Of a stretch of 64,000 nucleotides of DNA, positions 1 through 9,166 are shown piece by piece. The position numbers and the translations under genes are program-made. The stretch comes from Listeria ilorinensis (GTDB lineage Bacteria; Bacillota; Bacilli; Lactobacillales; Listeriaceae), in NCBI RefSeq assembly GCF_913566895.1, contig NZ_CAJYCN010000006.1:1-64000 (forward strand), written 5' to 3'. The notes below the pieces were generated by a model. It saw nothing but the letters and a program-made list of their open reading frames with translations. It ran no database searches and was not told where the DNA came from. The first letter of the stretch is position 1; every line of letters begins with the position of its first letter.

Positions 1-39
1 ATTTAAAACTAAATATAACTTTATTAAGGAGAATAGTTT

Positions 40-708
40 ATGAAAAAGATATTTGGTTATAAAAACCTTATCTCATTATTAGAAAAAGAAGGATTTATTT
101 CAAATGAAACTTTTCCTAAAAATACAATCTTAGATATGAACGATACGGATTATGTTTATATCATTCGAGAGGGGCTTGTGACCTCCAAGTTATTTTCAGA
201 GAAGGAAAATGTATATTCATTTCATTCAAAAGGAGATTTTTTAGGGTTTTTAAATATATATGATCAAATAGTGAAACAAATGACATTTTTGACGGAGAGT
301 AGGTGTAAGTTTTACCGAATTAAAAATGAGGATTTGCGCTTTTTTTTATCTTTTCCAGAGAATGTGCCTTTTACTTTTTATATCATGCGAAACTTAGAGG
401 AACATTTTTATCTGAATTCGCTTATTTTCCAGCAACAGATTAATTATCGTACTGCTCAGGCGTTCCTTAATATTACTATGCTACTAAGAGATCGGGATAA
501 AACGGAAGAGTATCTTTTGCTTCCAAATACTTACTATATTAAAAAGATCAAACTATATACACAGCTTTCTTCTGACAGTTTTTATAAGCAGCTAAACCTT
601 TTAAAAGAGCTAAAAATCATCGAAAAAAAGCAAAATGGTCTTCTGATCAATAGTAAGAAGTTGTATGAATTTACGCCCAAACTATTAAAGAAAGAAAATT
701 GGGTTTGA
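40..708 (+). CDS. PrfA-like Crp/Fnr family transcriptional regulator
   Basis: A 222-residue protein with the size and plan of Crp/PrfA regulators: an N-terminal beta-roll sensor (about residues 20-100), a connecting helix (about 110-150) and a C-terminal winged helix (about 160-215, including YTQLSSDSFYKQLNLLKEL). No cyclic-nucleotide phosphate-binding signature is visible, as in PrfA. The ATG follows an AAGGAGA ribosome site. Its coding DNA is clearly more A+T-rich than the surface genes that follow on the same strand. The likely role is control of the adjacent LPXTG/WxL locus; this rests on position only. The winged helix closely resembles the stand-alone protein at 48263-48595. Confidence 0.8.
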   Translation: MKKIFGYKNLISLLEKEGFISNETFPKNTILDMNDTDYVYIIREGLVTSKLFSEKENVYSFHSKGDFLGFLNIYDQIVKQMTFLTESRCKFYRIKNEDLRFFLSFPENVPFTFYIMRNLEEHFYLNSLIFQQQINYRTAQAFLNITMLLRDRDKTEEYLLLPNTYYIKKIKLYTQLSSDSFYKQLNLLKELKIIEKKQNGLLINSKKLYEFTPKLLKKENWV

Positions 709-872
709 TTTCTGAATGAGAGGTGCTACGAATTCTTTTGTTATGGATGATATAAAATTGCTTGATTTCATCTGGAATATAAAGTTAAAATCATTTCTTT
801 TTGCTAAAAGAAGGAAGAATATTGCTCAAATGAAAGTTGATAAAACATACATGGTAAAGGAGAACGAATGAA

Positions 873-1931
873 ATGAAAAAAATAATTTTCTTTGTCATCA
901 TTAGTCTAAGTTTCTTGGTCTCACTTCAACATCCATTGGCGGCAGAAACTGATGCAGTAAGCAGACCGGTTATTAGCCATCAAAATGATTATTTGTCCTA
1001 TGAAGAAGGAAGTAATCTGACTGAAGCCCAGTTGATTCAAGATTATGGTATTACTGCTACAAATGGAGGAGTGATTACAACAGATTTAGAAACAGCGGTA
1101 GACCAAAATCAATATGGCGAGTATAGCGTGACGATTACCGCTACCAATGAGGCTGGGTCAAGTACGGATGATGTCACAGTAGTGATGACACCTAAACTAA
1201 ATCTTGATCATCATATTCAGTATATTGAAGGTGATGAGATAAGCAATGAACAATTTTTAAGTGATATTCATGCTGAGGCTCATGGTACAGATCTGGGAGT
1301 ACGTCTTTATACGGATTTTGATCAGACAGTAGACCTTGCCATGCCGGGAGAATATACAGCCAAGGTGGCTGCTGATGACTATTGGTCAGAAGAGATTATT
1401 CGCACGATTAAGAGTGTAGAGGTTACAGTGGTGCCGCTTGAATTAACGGCAGACGCTGAAATTACTTATATACAAAATACATCTGTCAGCAGTGAACAAT
1501 TTTTGCAAGATATTCACGCTACTACAAATGCCTCTATACCTGTAGATAGCAACTTTAATGAAGCAGCTGACTTAACTCAGCCGGGAGATTATACAGTATC
1601 CGTTCAGGCGGTGAATCAAAACGCCAGCAGGGAGCAAGAGGTAGTGGTTCACGTTTTGCCATCAGACGATGAGACAAATGTGGTGCCGCCTCCAAAAGAT
1701 CCAACCAATTCAGATGAAAAACCGCAAGTAATCGACAGACCAACAGAACAAACCACACAAGCTGGTGAACCAAAAGTTGTCAGTAGTTCAAAAATGACTG
1801 CATACGAAAATGAAATGACAAAAAATTTACCGAAGACAGGTGATCGATCCGTCATGTTGCCGCTGATTTTGGGAAGTATTTTCGTTCTTGCAGGTTGTTA
1901 TTTATTAAGGAAAAAAACTTCCTACCAATAA
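873..1931 (+). CDS. LPXTG cell-wall-anchored protein with three Ig-like repeats
   Basis: A 352-residue surface protein. Residues 1-24 form a signal peptide. About residues 30-265 hold three related Ig-like repeats of roughly 75-85 residues; the second and third share the pattern YI..... S.EQFL.DIHA and a PG(E/D)YT turn. A Pro/Thr-rich spacer follows (about 266-315), then LPKTG (about 319-323), a hydrophobic span and a basic tail, the sortase A signal. The start has AAAGGAGA upstream; an overlapping ATG five bases earlier stops at once. It opens the WxL locus, where LPXTG partners are common. The ligand is unknown. Confidence 0.88.
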   Translation: MKKIIFFVIISLSFLVSLQHPLAAETDAVSRPVISHQNDYLSYEEGSNLTEAQLIQDYGITATNGGVITTDLETAVDQNQYGEYSVTITATNEAGSSTDDVTVVMTPKLNLDHHIQYIEGDEISNEQFLSDIHAEAHGTDLGVRLYTDFDQTVDLAMPGEYTAKVAADDYWSEEIIRTIKSVEVTVVPLELTADAEITYIQNTSVSSEQFLQDIHATTNASIPVDSNFNEAADLTQPGDYTVSVQAVNQNASREQEVVVHVLPSDDETNVVPPPKDPTNSDEKPQVIDRPTEQTTQAGEPKVVSSSKMTAYENEMTKNLPKTGDRSVMLPLILGSIFVLAGCYLLRKKTSYQ

Positions 1932-2255
1932 AATGATAAAAGGAAACCATAAATGTATACTTTTCTCATGAGAAAAAGCAGTATGAAGTAGTTGCTTAGC
2001 AAAGACTCCATACTGCTTTATTTTATCAAAAATTTTTAGTAGATAATTCAGAATTTTTGATAGGACGATAGCCATAGCTGACGGCAGATAAAAAGGGATG
2101 TTACTTCACTTTACTAAAGTTTTATCTATTTTTTAACATAAGTCTTTTTCCTTTCGCTATGTGCTTTTAGTCCTGAAAATTGGCACAATGACAACGTTTA
2201 CGGACGTCTACTCAGGGAATAGAGGGTTAACTCTTGGAAAGTAGGGGCGTGTACG
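1932..2255 (+). other. 324-bp gap upstream of the WxL genes
   Basis: The gap holds a hairpin terminator for the LPXTG gene (1975-2023) and, just after it, a perfect 11-bp inverted repeat TATCAAAAATT / AATTTTTGATA at 2024-2034 and 2052-2062. The remaining 190 bases before the ribosome site near 2245 contain no ORF I would support. A half PrfA-box-like sequence occurs near 2135 but its second half does not match. A promoter for the WxL genes is expected here but I could not fix its position. Confidence 0.5.
1975..2023 (+). terminator. Intrinsic terminator after the LPXTG gene
   Basis: An 11-bp perfect stem AAAGCAGTATG (1975-1985) pairs with CATACTGCTTT (2009-2019), followed by a T-rich stretch. 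It separates the LPXTG gene from the WxL genes, so the two probably have separate transcription. Confidence 0.65.
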
Positions 2256-4367
2256 ATGAAAAAGGGAAAAGTGGGTATTATTTTTTTGGTGAGTGCAAGT
2301 TTGTTTATCATACTGACTTGTCAGATAAATAAGCTACACGCAAAAGCAGCCATTTCACTTGGAAACAGTCAACTGAATGCTACTGTTAGTTCGGGTACTT
2401 ATAATCAGTCAATTGTAAATGTAAGTTATCGCTATGCCCCGCTTGCTTCGTTAACACTGAATGATACGCCGGTTGTAATCATTCAGCTTCCGGCAGAGAT
2501 AGGAGATCAATTAGCTGGGAATACGACGAAACAGGCTGCTTTTTTGAGTAAATTAACAGGTGAAGTCACGTATCCAGTCTCGACGATTTTAAATAGGACA
2601 GAGTCGCTAGTGACGACTAATGCTGTAATGAAACGCTATGATGCAGCCAATCGGGCGTTGATTTTTACTTTTCCTCAAAGTACTTCCCTTTTACTGATTA
2701 CCAATTATTGGCAAGTCAGTTTTGCTTTTGATGTGGGCGAATTATACAAAAGTGGTATTCGTATTCCTGCTCCCTATAATAATCAAAATTATGCAGTGAA
2801 AGGAACTTTTGTTTCAGTAACGGATGGTATTAATTTGACGACTGGCAATGCAAAAAGTGCTACATTAGAAGTCAATCCACTCGTAATCGGCAGCTATCCT
2901 GTACTCTCAATTGCAGCGCCTGTTTTGACAGATAATTTGCTTCATTCGGGGACAGTCATTACGGGAAGTGCGAATCAAGTATTAGATAGTAGCTATACTT
3001 ATACCGCAGATATTATCTATCAAACTCGATCAGGTGTTGTGACGCGAAAAAATAACCTGCCCGTGCAGGCAAATGGCAGCTTTCAAACAACCCTTGATGC
3101 CCCCTATGAATACGGAGACAGTGCGAAAGCAGTGCTCCATGCCACATCTAAGACGAATTCAGATACTTATGACAGCCCAGAAAGCAGTACTGTGACGGTT
3201 AAATGGCCTCTTCCAGCTCCACTGTGGACAATAACAGCCAAACCAGGGGATACGAGTATCAGTGGGAGTTTTTCTCCCGTAGTTCCCGGCAATTACCATG
3301 CTTATCTGACAGTGGGGCAAACCAATTACGATGTGACACTTGCAAGTGGGCAGACTAGTTTCTCTCAAACCATTCCTGTTCTTACTGGTGGAGAAAAATT
3401 GAAGGCTGTCATGCAGGCTTACAGTACAAGAACAGGAGAATTATTACTAACAAGTGCTGCTGTAGAACAAACAGTACCCTATCAAGAGCCTCAGCTGGCA
3501 CTTACACAATCTTTTGAAAAAAAGACAGCAGATGGCAGCTTTGTATTGGCAAACGCCGCAGTTTCTGGCCAAACAATCCGCCTGACGGCCACAGCAGAAC
3601 TAAGCAATCAGTATGCCAGTTGGGATAAGGAAAATTTGCAGCTGATAGTTCCAAAAGGGTTGATCAATCTGCAGAATCTGAGCCTTGTGCGTATCAAAAC
3701 GGACGGGACTCGAGAAACATTGGCTACCCCTGTTATCCAAGCTGATAGCAGTGTCCCAAGCGGGCAGAAAATCATAGCCTCCATAACTGGAACACCACTG
3801 CAGACAAAAGGCGAAAAATTGCAGTTACAATATAGTGGAGATGTTATTACAACGGATTATCCTTCTTTGCTGTCGAGCGTTTTTTCTGCAAGCGGTGTTT
3901 ATGGCGGCAATCAAACTGCTTTTGCTCCTGTATCATCTACTACAACTCTTGCAGTAAGCGATGGCAGTCTGCGAATCATCAGTGTGCCAAATGCCTTCTC
4001 TTTTGGCAGCCTCCGCATCCCTACTAAAGAAAACATCTATCAGCCGACTGCAACGGCTCAAATTCAAATAGCAGATGGTCGCGTAACAAAATCACCTTGG
4101 CAATTGTACCTCAAACAGACAGCGCCACTTTCAAACGGACGAAAAAGCCTACCAAATAGCTTGTATTATGAAAAAAACAGTCAGAAGCAGCTCATTAGCA
4201 ATGAAAATCAACTAGTCGCCACCCACTTGGAAACCACAGATACGCCCTATACAATCCAGTTGAATCAATCTGAAGGACTGCGGCTGAAAGTAGCTCCCGG
4301 TCCAGCGGTGGAAGTGGGGCAAAGTTATCAAGGACAACTCATGTGGACGCTGACAGATGCACCTTAA
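2256..4367 (+). CDS. Large WxL-domain surface protein
   Basis: A 703-residue secreted protein with an N-terminal signal peptide (MKKGKVGIIFLVSASLF...), a long Ser/Thr-rich beta-sandwich-like body, and a C-terminal WxL domain. Both WxL tryptophan motifs are visible: PWQLYL at about residue 615 and LMWTLTDAP at the extreme C-terminus. WxL domains bind peptidoglycan non-covalently, so the protein is expected on the cell surface. About residues 405-545 have the character of an adhesin-type isopeptide or Ig fold, but I cannot name the family. The stop lies 58 bp before the small WxL gene, suggesting one transcript. AGTAGGGGCG precedes the ATG. Confidence 0.85.
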   Translation: MKKGKVGIIFLVSASLFIILTCQINKLHAKAAISLGNSQLNATVSSGTYNQSIVNVSYRYAPLASLTLNDTPVVIIQLPAEIGDQLAGNTTKQAAFLSKLTGEVTYPVSTILNRTESLVTTNAVMKRYDAANRALIFTFPQSTSLLLITNYWQVSFAFDVGELYKSGIRIPAPYNNQNYAVKGTFVSVTDGINLTTGNAKSATLEVNPLVIGSYPVLSIAAPVLTDNLLHSGTVITGSANQVLDSSYTYTADIIYQTRSGVVTRKNNLPVQANGSFQTTLDAPYEYGDSAKAVLHATSKTNSDTYDSPESSTVTVKWPLPAPLWTITAKPGDTSISGSFSPVVPGNYHAYLTVGQTNYDVTLASGQTSFSQTIPVLTGGEKLKAVMQAYSTRTGELLLTSAAVEQTVPYQEPQLALTQSFEKKTADGSFVLANAAVSGQTIRLTATAELSNQYASWDKENLQLIVPKGLINLQNLSLVRIKTDGTRETLATPVIQADSSVPSGQKIIASITGTPLQTKGEKLQLQYSGDVITTDYPSLLSSVFSASGVYGGNQTAFAPVSSTTTLAVSDGSLRIISVPNAFSFGSLRIPTKENIYQPTATAQIQIADGRVTKSPWQLYLKQTAPLSNGRKSLPNSLYYEKNSQKQLISNENQLVATHLETTDTPYTIQLNQSEGLRLKVAPGPAVEVGQSYQGQLMWTLTDAP

Positions 4368-4425
4368 AATGGTTATTCGCAGTCTCGCTGCTGATAATAA
4401 ATTTGTTGTAAAGGAAGGGGAAACA

Positions 4426-5169
4426 ATGAAGAATTATCAAGTTATAGGGGGGACACTAGTTTTCGGGCTAGCGTTGCTTGTTGCAGATTCGGCGACAGCG
4501 GCAGTCAGCGGCACGATGAACAGCACGACGGATGTCACATTTACAACAGATCTGACGGTCACGTCGCCGCTTAATCCGCTTGATCCCAATACGCCAGTCA
4601 CAGCAGTCGATCCATCTGACCCAAATGATCCACATCAGCCTGGTACAAGCGGTCCGCTCAGTATTGACTATGTATCTAATTTTCATTTTGGCAACAAGGT
4701 GATTTCCAGTACAAATGCTACTTATTATGCACAGCTTGATAAGGTGCTCCAGAATGCGGCATCTGTAGATGTACCTAACTTTGTTCAAGTTACCGATAAA
4801 CGGGGGACAAATGTCGGCTGGAAGCTTTCTGTGAAACAAAATGGACAGCTGCAAACAACCGATGGAAACAATACCCCACTTACAAATGCTGTGCTAAGTT
4901 TTGTGGCAGGTACGGCGAGATCAGTAACAGATGCGGCTTATGCACCTGCGACACAGACTGTTTCGCTTGATCCGACGGGAACGAATTCTTCACTTGTCGC
5001 CACAGCAGCTAGTGGAAAAGGGATGGGTACTTGGTCGATCGGATTTGGCAGTACTCTGGCAGAAGGTCGATCGGCTATCAGTTTATATGTACCAATGAGT
5101 ACAGCGAAAGTAACAGGAACAACATACCGCACCAGTTTGACTTGGAATTTGGAAGATACACCAAATTAA
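4426..5169 (+). CDS. Small WxL-domain surface protein
   Basis: A 247-residue protein of the size and layout usual for small WxL proteins: signal peptide, a linker rich in Asp/Pro (DPNDP type, about residues 45-70), and a WxL domain that fills most of the rest. The two WxL motifs are GWKLSV (W at about 132) and TWNLEDTPN at the very end. I chose the ATG at 4426, which has AAGGAAGGGG just upstream and begins a proper signal peptide; an in-frame ATG at 4357 would overlap the preceding gene and add a non-secretory leader. It sits between the large WxL gene and the DUF916/DUF3324 gene, the usual WxL cluster order. Confidence 0.9.
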   Translation: MKNYQVIGGTLVFGLALLVADSATAAVSGTMNSTTDVTFTTDLTVTSPLNPLDPNTPVTAVDPSDPNDPHQPGTSGPLSIDYVSNFHFGNKVISSTNATYYAQLDKVLQNAASVDVPNFVQVTDKRGTNVGWKLSVKQNGQLQTTDGNNTPLTNAVLSFVAGTARSVTDAAYAPATQTVSLDPTGTNSSLVATAASGKGMGTWSIGFGSTLAEGRSAISLYVPMSTAKVTGTTYRTSLTWNLEDTPN

Positions 5170-5187
5170 AGAAAAGGGATGAAGGAA

Positions 5188-6201
5188 TTGAAGCAAAAAG
5201 TGGGATGGGTTTTAGGTCTGTTATTTTTAGCAGTTACCGGTTGGAACATGGAAGCTACGGCTGATGGAACCGATTTTTCCGTTCAAGCCATTTTGCCGGA
5301 AAATCAATTGGCTAATGGACATCATTATTTTGATCTGCTGGTAAAAGCGGGTGAGACGGAAACGCTCCGAGTCGAGTTGATTAACGGCACGCAACAGGAA
5401 AAAACGATTGAAATCCAAGCGAATACGGCTGTTACGAATGACAATGGTCAGATTGAATATACGCTAGCTAAGCCAAAACTTGATTCAACACTTCAATATC
5501 CTTTTGCCACACTGGCTGATCCACCGGAAGAAGTGACACTGGCCGGTGGAGAAGTTAAAAAGGTCGAGATTCCTGTTCAAATACCGCAAGAATCATTTTC
5601 AGGCATTATTTTAGGTGGACTTTATTTTACGGAAAAAGATCCGCCAAAAAATGAAACCAAGAACGGACAAGTTCAATTTGAAAATCGATTTTCTTATACA
5701 ATTGGAGTCGTCCTCCAAGAAGATACCGCAGCACTTGAGCCACTTTTAAAAGTAAAAAAAATTGAACCAGGACAGAAAAATGGTCGAAATACAGTTTTTG
5801 CAACGATTCAGAACCCTAAAGCTACCATTGTACGGGATCTAAGTGTAAAAGCACGCGTTTACCAAGAGGATGCATCTGAGCCACTTCACGAAATGTCGCT
5901 GAACCAGTTGAAAATGGCGCCGAATTCGCATTTTGCTTTTCCAATCAGTTGGGAAGATCAGCCGTTTGAACCTGGAACATATCGTGTAGAACTTACTGCA
6001 ACCGCAGGAACAGATGAATGGCATTGGAAAAAGAAATTCACGATTGAAAAAGATCAGGCAGATTCTTTAAATCAGAAGGCAGCAGAACTGGAATCAGAAA
6101 CAAGCAAACAGTACTTGCCGTTATATCTGACAGCAGGATTTCTGTTGCTGTTAGGCGTCTTTTTACTAGGTCGTTTTTCAAAACGGAAAAAAATAAAATA
6201 A
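5188..6201 (+). CDS. WxL-interacting protein (DUF916 + DUF3324), membrane-anchored
   Basis: About 337 residues: signal peptide, an N-terminal peptidoglycan-binding DUF916 domain (about 25-155, with FSVQAILPENQ and GGLYFTEKD), a DUF3324 domain (about 165-290), and a C-terminal transmembrane helix followed by RFSKRKKIK. This is the standard WxLIP plan; in studied members DUF916 binds peptidoglycan and DUF3324 binds a partner. I prefer the TTG at 5188, nine bases after AAAAGGG; an ATG at 5179 directly abuts that ribosome site, so the start is uncertain by three codons. It completes the WxL locus and is followed by a strong terminator. Confidence 0.9.
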   Translation: MKQKVGWVLGLLFLAVTGWNMEATADGTDFSVQAILPENQLANGHHYFDLLVKAGETETLRVELINGTQQEKTIEIQANTAVTNDNGQIEYTLAKPKLDSTLQYPFATLADPPEEVTLAGGEVKKVEIPVQIPQESFSGIILGGLYFTEKDPPKNETKNGQVQFENRFSYTIGVVLQEDTAALEPLLKVKKIEPGQKNGRNTVFATIQNPKATIVRDLSVKARVYQEDASEPLHEMSLNQLKMAPNSHFAFPISWEDQPFEPGTYRVELTATAGTDEWHWKKKFTIEKDQADSLNQKAAELESETSKQYLPLYLTAGFLLLLGVFLLGRFSKRKKIK

Positions 6202-6246
6202 AAATAAGCTCAAGATGTGTTAGTTTTCGCATCTTGAGCTTATTTT
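6201..6246. terminator. Bidirectional terminator between the WxL locus and BceAB
   Basis: A perfect 17-bp stem, AAAATAAGCTCAAGATG (6201-6217) with its complement at 6230-6246, has A-rich and T-rich flanks. It can end the rightward WxL transcript and the leftward ABC transporter transcript. Confidence 0.85.
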
Positions 6247-6252
6247 GCAGGA

Positions 6253-8058
6253 TTAGGCGTGCTTCTTATTCAATACAATTCCTTTATAGAGTGAAACGGT
6301 AATGAAGTAGTAAATAATATAGATCACAAGGAAGAGTGTTACTGGTACATAGAAGCGGTAATATGGTTCCATCAGTAGGAAGGAGAACATTTTCATGCCG
6401 ATTGCCACGTGAATGAAACCAACAACTCCAGGGAACAAGAAGATGAAAAACATTTCCTTATAGATTGACTTGACGAGCAGTTCGCGCCGAACACCGATTT
6501 TTTGTAGCATCTCATAACGACGGATATCGCTGGTCGCACCTGTCAGTATCTTAAACATTAGTGAACTGGCCATCATTGTCAGAAAAGCAAATCCAAGGAA
6601 GAAGCCCATAAAGACTGTTCCACTGGCGAATGAGTTGTAATTGTCGTAAGTGCTGTATTTGCTTGAAGAATAATAGTTTGCCTCTCCTTTATGGCGATCA
6701 TTTTCGATTTTCTCTACTTTTTTCAAAGTGTCTAGGTTCCCCATAAAATCGTTTAGTCGGGTAAATGTGACCACTGTTTCATCAGCATCCATTTGCTGAT
6801 AGGCCTCTCCAGAGAGAATCGTAATTTGTTGCTGATCAAGTATATTCGGTGGGATCATTTCTCTCATAAACGTATACCAGTTTGTATCTTCCACGTTTGG
6901 CTGGGTCGTTAATCGCACCTGTTTGTTTTCTTTTCGCTCTTTGTTTGTTTGGACAACTAGAGGGGGCTGCGCTTTTAATTCAGCTCCATTAAAATAGATT
7001 TTATCTGCTGTGATTTTGTAATGGTAATCAGCAATTTCTTTTACACCTGCTTGCTGTAACAATTTGCTTTCTTCCTTTGTTTGAGCGGGAATTTGTGTGT
7101 CGTAAGGATAGAATGATTCAGCCGTCAATGGCCCGTTATTTTTAAAGGCAAATCCGACTGCGATCGCACCCATCCCAAGGGCGATCAGCATAGCAACAGT
7201 TGCAAGCACTCGTGATAAATGGCCAATACGGAAAGACAGCTGTGCATAGGTGAAAGAATTTATTTTTTTACTGTGGCGTAATTGCTTTTCACGTAATTTC
7301 TGTACGAATAACGGCAGAAAAGTACTGAAAAACAAATAGGTGCCAGCAGTGATCGTTATAAGTGCTACTACGATGCCAATGTATTGTGTTTTTTCAATGT
7401 AGATCATGGAAGCATAGCCAATGATAAGTAGAATCAGGGAAAGGATTGCCTGAATCACAATGTTTTTCTTACGGAGTAAAATATGTTCTGCTTTACTTTC
7501 GCCATGGACAAGTTCCAATACAGTGACTTTTGAAAGCTGGATCAAGTTGGCACCAGCTGAAAGCAGGAAAAGAATGGCAAAAAAGATGATCGTCACAAGC
7601 ATAGACGGAAGATAAAACGGCTGGTAAGTGGTGGACTCAAAATCAAGTTGGCCCATCAATGCCTCACCGACTACACGAGACAGCACGATACCAATCAGAA
7701 TACCGATGATCAAGGAAAGCAGTCCAATAACGACTGTTTCGATAAACATCAGCAAGGAGATTTTACTTTTCTTAGCACCCAGTGTCATATACATACCAAA
7801 TTCCTTTTGGCGCAGTGAAAATAAGAAACTGTTTGCATAAAGACAGTAAGCAATCGTTATAATAGCTAAAAGAACGGACCCAATCTGAAAAATAAACATG
7901 ACAGCAGAAATCATCGAATTTTCTTTAATGAAGGCATCATTCATAGCCAGTGTTTCAAACATATAAAAAATGGAGATCGACATTACAAGGCCAAGTAATA
8001 GTACGAGATAATCTTTAAACTTATTTTTAAAGCCTGAAAGAGCAAGTTTGAACAACAT
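6253..8058 (-). CDS. BceB-type ABC transporter permease (FtsX family)
   Basis: About 601 residues with the layout of BceB/AnrB/VirB-type permeases: one N-terminal transmembrane helix, groups of helices that include FtsX domains (about 60-180 and 500-600), and a large extracellular segment of about 200 residues (about 310-500) between helices 7 and 8. These permeases work with a BceA ATPase to remove or sense cell-wall-active peptides such as bacitracin or nisin. The ATG at 8058 is preferred over GTG 8061, from GAGGTGA upstream. It lies 13 bp after the ATPase gene in one operon. No BceRS-type two-component system is next to it. Confidence 0.87.
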   Translation of the reverse strand: MLFKLALSGFKNKFKDYLVLLLGLVMSISIFYMFETLAMNDAFIKENSMISAVMFIFQIGSVLLAIITIAYCLYANSFLFSLRQKEFGMYMTLGAKKSKISLLMFIETVVIGLLSLIIGILIGIVLSRVVGEALMGQLDFESTTYQPFYLPSMLVTIIFFAILFLLSAGANLIQLSKVTVLELVHGESKAEHILLRKKNIVIQAILSLILLIIGYASMIYIEKTQYIGIVVALITITAGTYLFFSTFLPLFVQKLREKQLRHSKKINSFTYAQLSFRIGHLSRVLATVAMLIALGMGAIAVGFAFKNNGPLTAESFYPYDTQIPAQTKEESKLLQQAGVKEIADYHYKITADKIYFNGAELKAQPPLVVQTNKERKENKQVRLTTQPNVEDTNWYTFMREMIPPNILDQQQITILSGEAYQQMDADETVVTFTRLNDFMGNLDTLKKVEKIENDRHKGEANYYSSSKYSTYDNYNSFASGTVFMGFFLGFAFLTMMASSLMFKILTGATSDIRRYEMLQKIGVRRELLVKSIYKEMFFIFLFPGVVGFIHVAIGMKMFSFLLMEPYYRFYVPVTLFLVIYIIYYFITVSLYKGIVLNKKHA

Positions 8059-8071
8059 CACATGTCACCTC

Positions 8072-8833
8072 TTAGGCTTTCTGCGTGCCAAAAGTTGCTA
8101 GCACATCCAGAATTTGTTTGTAAAAATGTTCGCGATCTGAGTCACGTTTTAATTCTTTATAAAGTTCCCCGTCCTGAATAAACAAAATTCGCTCGCAGTA
8201 ACTGGCACTTTGCGGATCATGGGTCACCATCAAAATGGACACATTTTGTTTGGCATTCAACTCTGTCATGGTTTCAAGCAGACTTATGGCATTTTTGGAA
8301 TCAAGTGCACCTGTTGGTTCATCCCCCAGGATAATAGCAGGTTCATGGACAAGAGCACGAGCGGCGGCAGTACGCTGTTTTTGCCCGCCAGAAACCTCAG
8401 CCGGATATTTTGTCAGAATATCATCAATCCCCAGCTGCTTGGAAACAATCTCCACGCGTTCTCTGATTTTTGCTGGTTTTACATTTTGTAAAGACAAGGG
8501 CAAAGCAATATTTTCATGGAGTGTCAAATTTTCGAGTAAATTAAAGTCTTGAAAAATGAAGCCTAACGTCTCGGCGCGAAAGTCAGCCAGTTCATTATTC
8601 TTCATCTGGGTGAGGTCTGTACCTGCAATTCTCACGGATCCATCAGTTGGACGATCAAGCGTGGAAAGTACGTTTAGCAAGGTTGTTTTTCCTGAGCCGG
8701 ATGGTCCCATGATCCCGATGAATTCTCCTTCTTTCATCGTGAAAGAAATGTCTTTCAATGCTACGGATTGATTTTCATTCTTCTTTCCGTAAATTTTTTG
8801 GATATGTTCAACTTCTACTACATTTTTGATCAT
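8072..8833 (-). CDS. BceA-type ABC transporter ATP-binding protein
   Basis: A 253-residue ATPase of the MacB/LolD/BceA class. Visible motifs are Walker A GPSGSGKTTL, a Q-loop at FIFQDFNLL, signature VSGGQKQR, Walker B IILGDEPTGALD and an H-loop in MVTHD. The start at 8833 follows AAAAGGAGG at a normal distance; an upstream in-frame ATG at 8857 includes that ribosome site and is rejected. It energises the FtsX-type permease encoded next. The operon is divergent from the ABC exporter at 9167 and is probably induced by peptide antibiotics through a regulator encoded elsewhere. Confidence 0.9.
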   Translation of the reverse strand: MIKNVVEVEHIQKIYGKKNENQSVALKDISFTMKEGEFIGIMGPSGSGKTTLLNVLSTLDRPTDGSVRIAGTDLTQMKNNELADFRAETLGFIFQDFNLLENLTLHENIALPLSLQNVKPAKIRERVEIVSKQLGIDDILTKYPAEVSGGQKQRTAAARALVHEPAIILGDEPTGALDSKNAISLLETMTELNAKQNVSILMVTHDPQSASYCERILFIQDGELYKELKRDSDREHFYKQILDVLATFGTQKA

Positions 8834-9166
8834 GGTAGCAGCCTCCTTTTCTTTCATGCACCTATCTTATCGAAATTTCCTTGTGGCGTCCCTGTTTTGA
8901 TGTGACAATTTCATCCATATAACTTACAGTTTTGTCATTTAGTGTTTTTGTTAACTTTGGATGCAAAATCACTTCATTATAAAAGTTTTTTGGATGGAAA
9001 TTTGCTGAATTTCACATAAAAGAAATTCTGCGGAAGCACTGAAAATATTTAATTCTAGGACTCTAGCCGTATTTTTGTGAATTCGATCAGTTTCCTCTTG
9101 AATTCTCCATCTAGATAAAGTAGAATAAATGTTCGTCTCTATTTTTTTCAATCGGGGAGGGTTACA
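8834..9166. other. 333-bp divergent intergenic region between bceAB-like genes and an ABC exporter
   Basis: No supported gene lies here; a short leftward frame at 8969-9151 has no ribosome site or recognisable product. The right end carries a promoter for the exporter (9098-9126) and GGGGAGGG before its ATG. A leftward promoter for the BceAB-like genes must also be present but no convincing -35/-10 pair stands out. Confidence 0.5.
9098..9126 (+). promoter_or_regulatory. SigA-type promoter for the ABC exporter operon
   Basis: TTGAAT (9098-9103) and TAGAAT (9121-9126) are 17 bp apart, about 40 bp before the ATG at 9167. Confidence 0.6.

Noticed and set aside
2130..2150. PrfA-box-like TTAACATAAGTCTT upstream of the WxL gene
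   Set aside because: Only the first half (TTAACA) fits the palindromic PrfA box; the second half does not.
8969..9151. A 60-codon leftward frame between the BceAB-like genes and the ABC exporter
   Set aside because: No ribosome site or recognisable protein, and it contains the exporter promoter.
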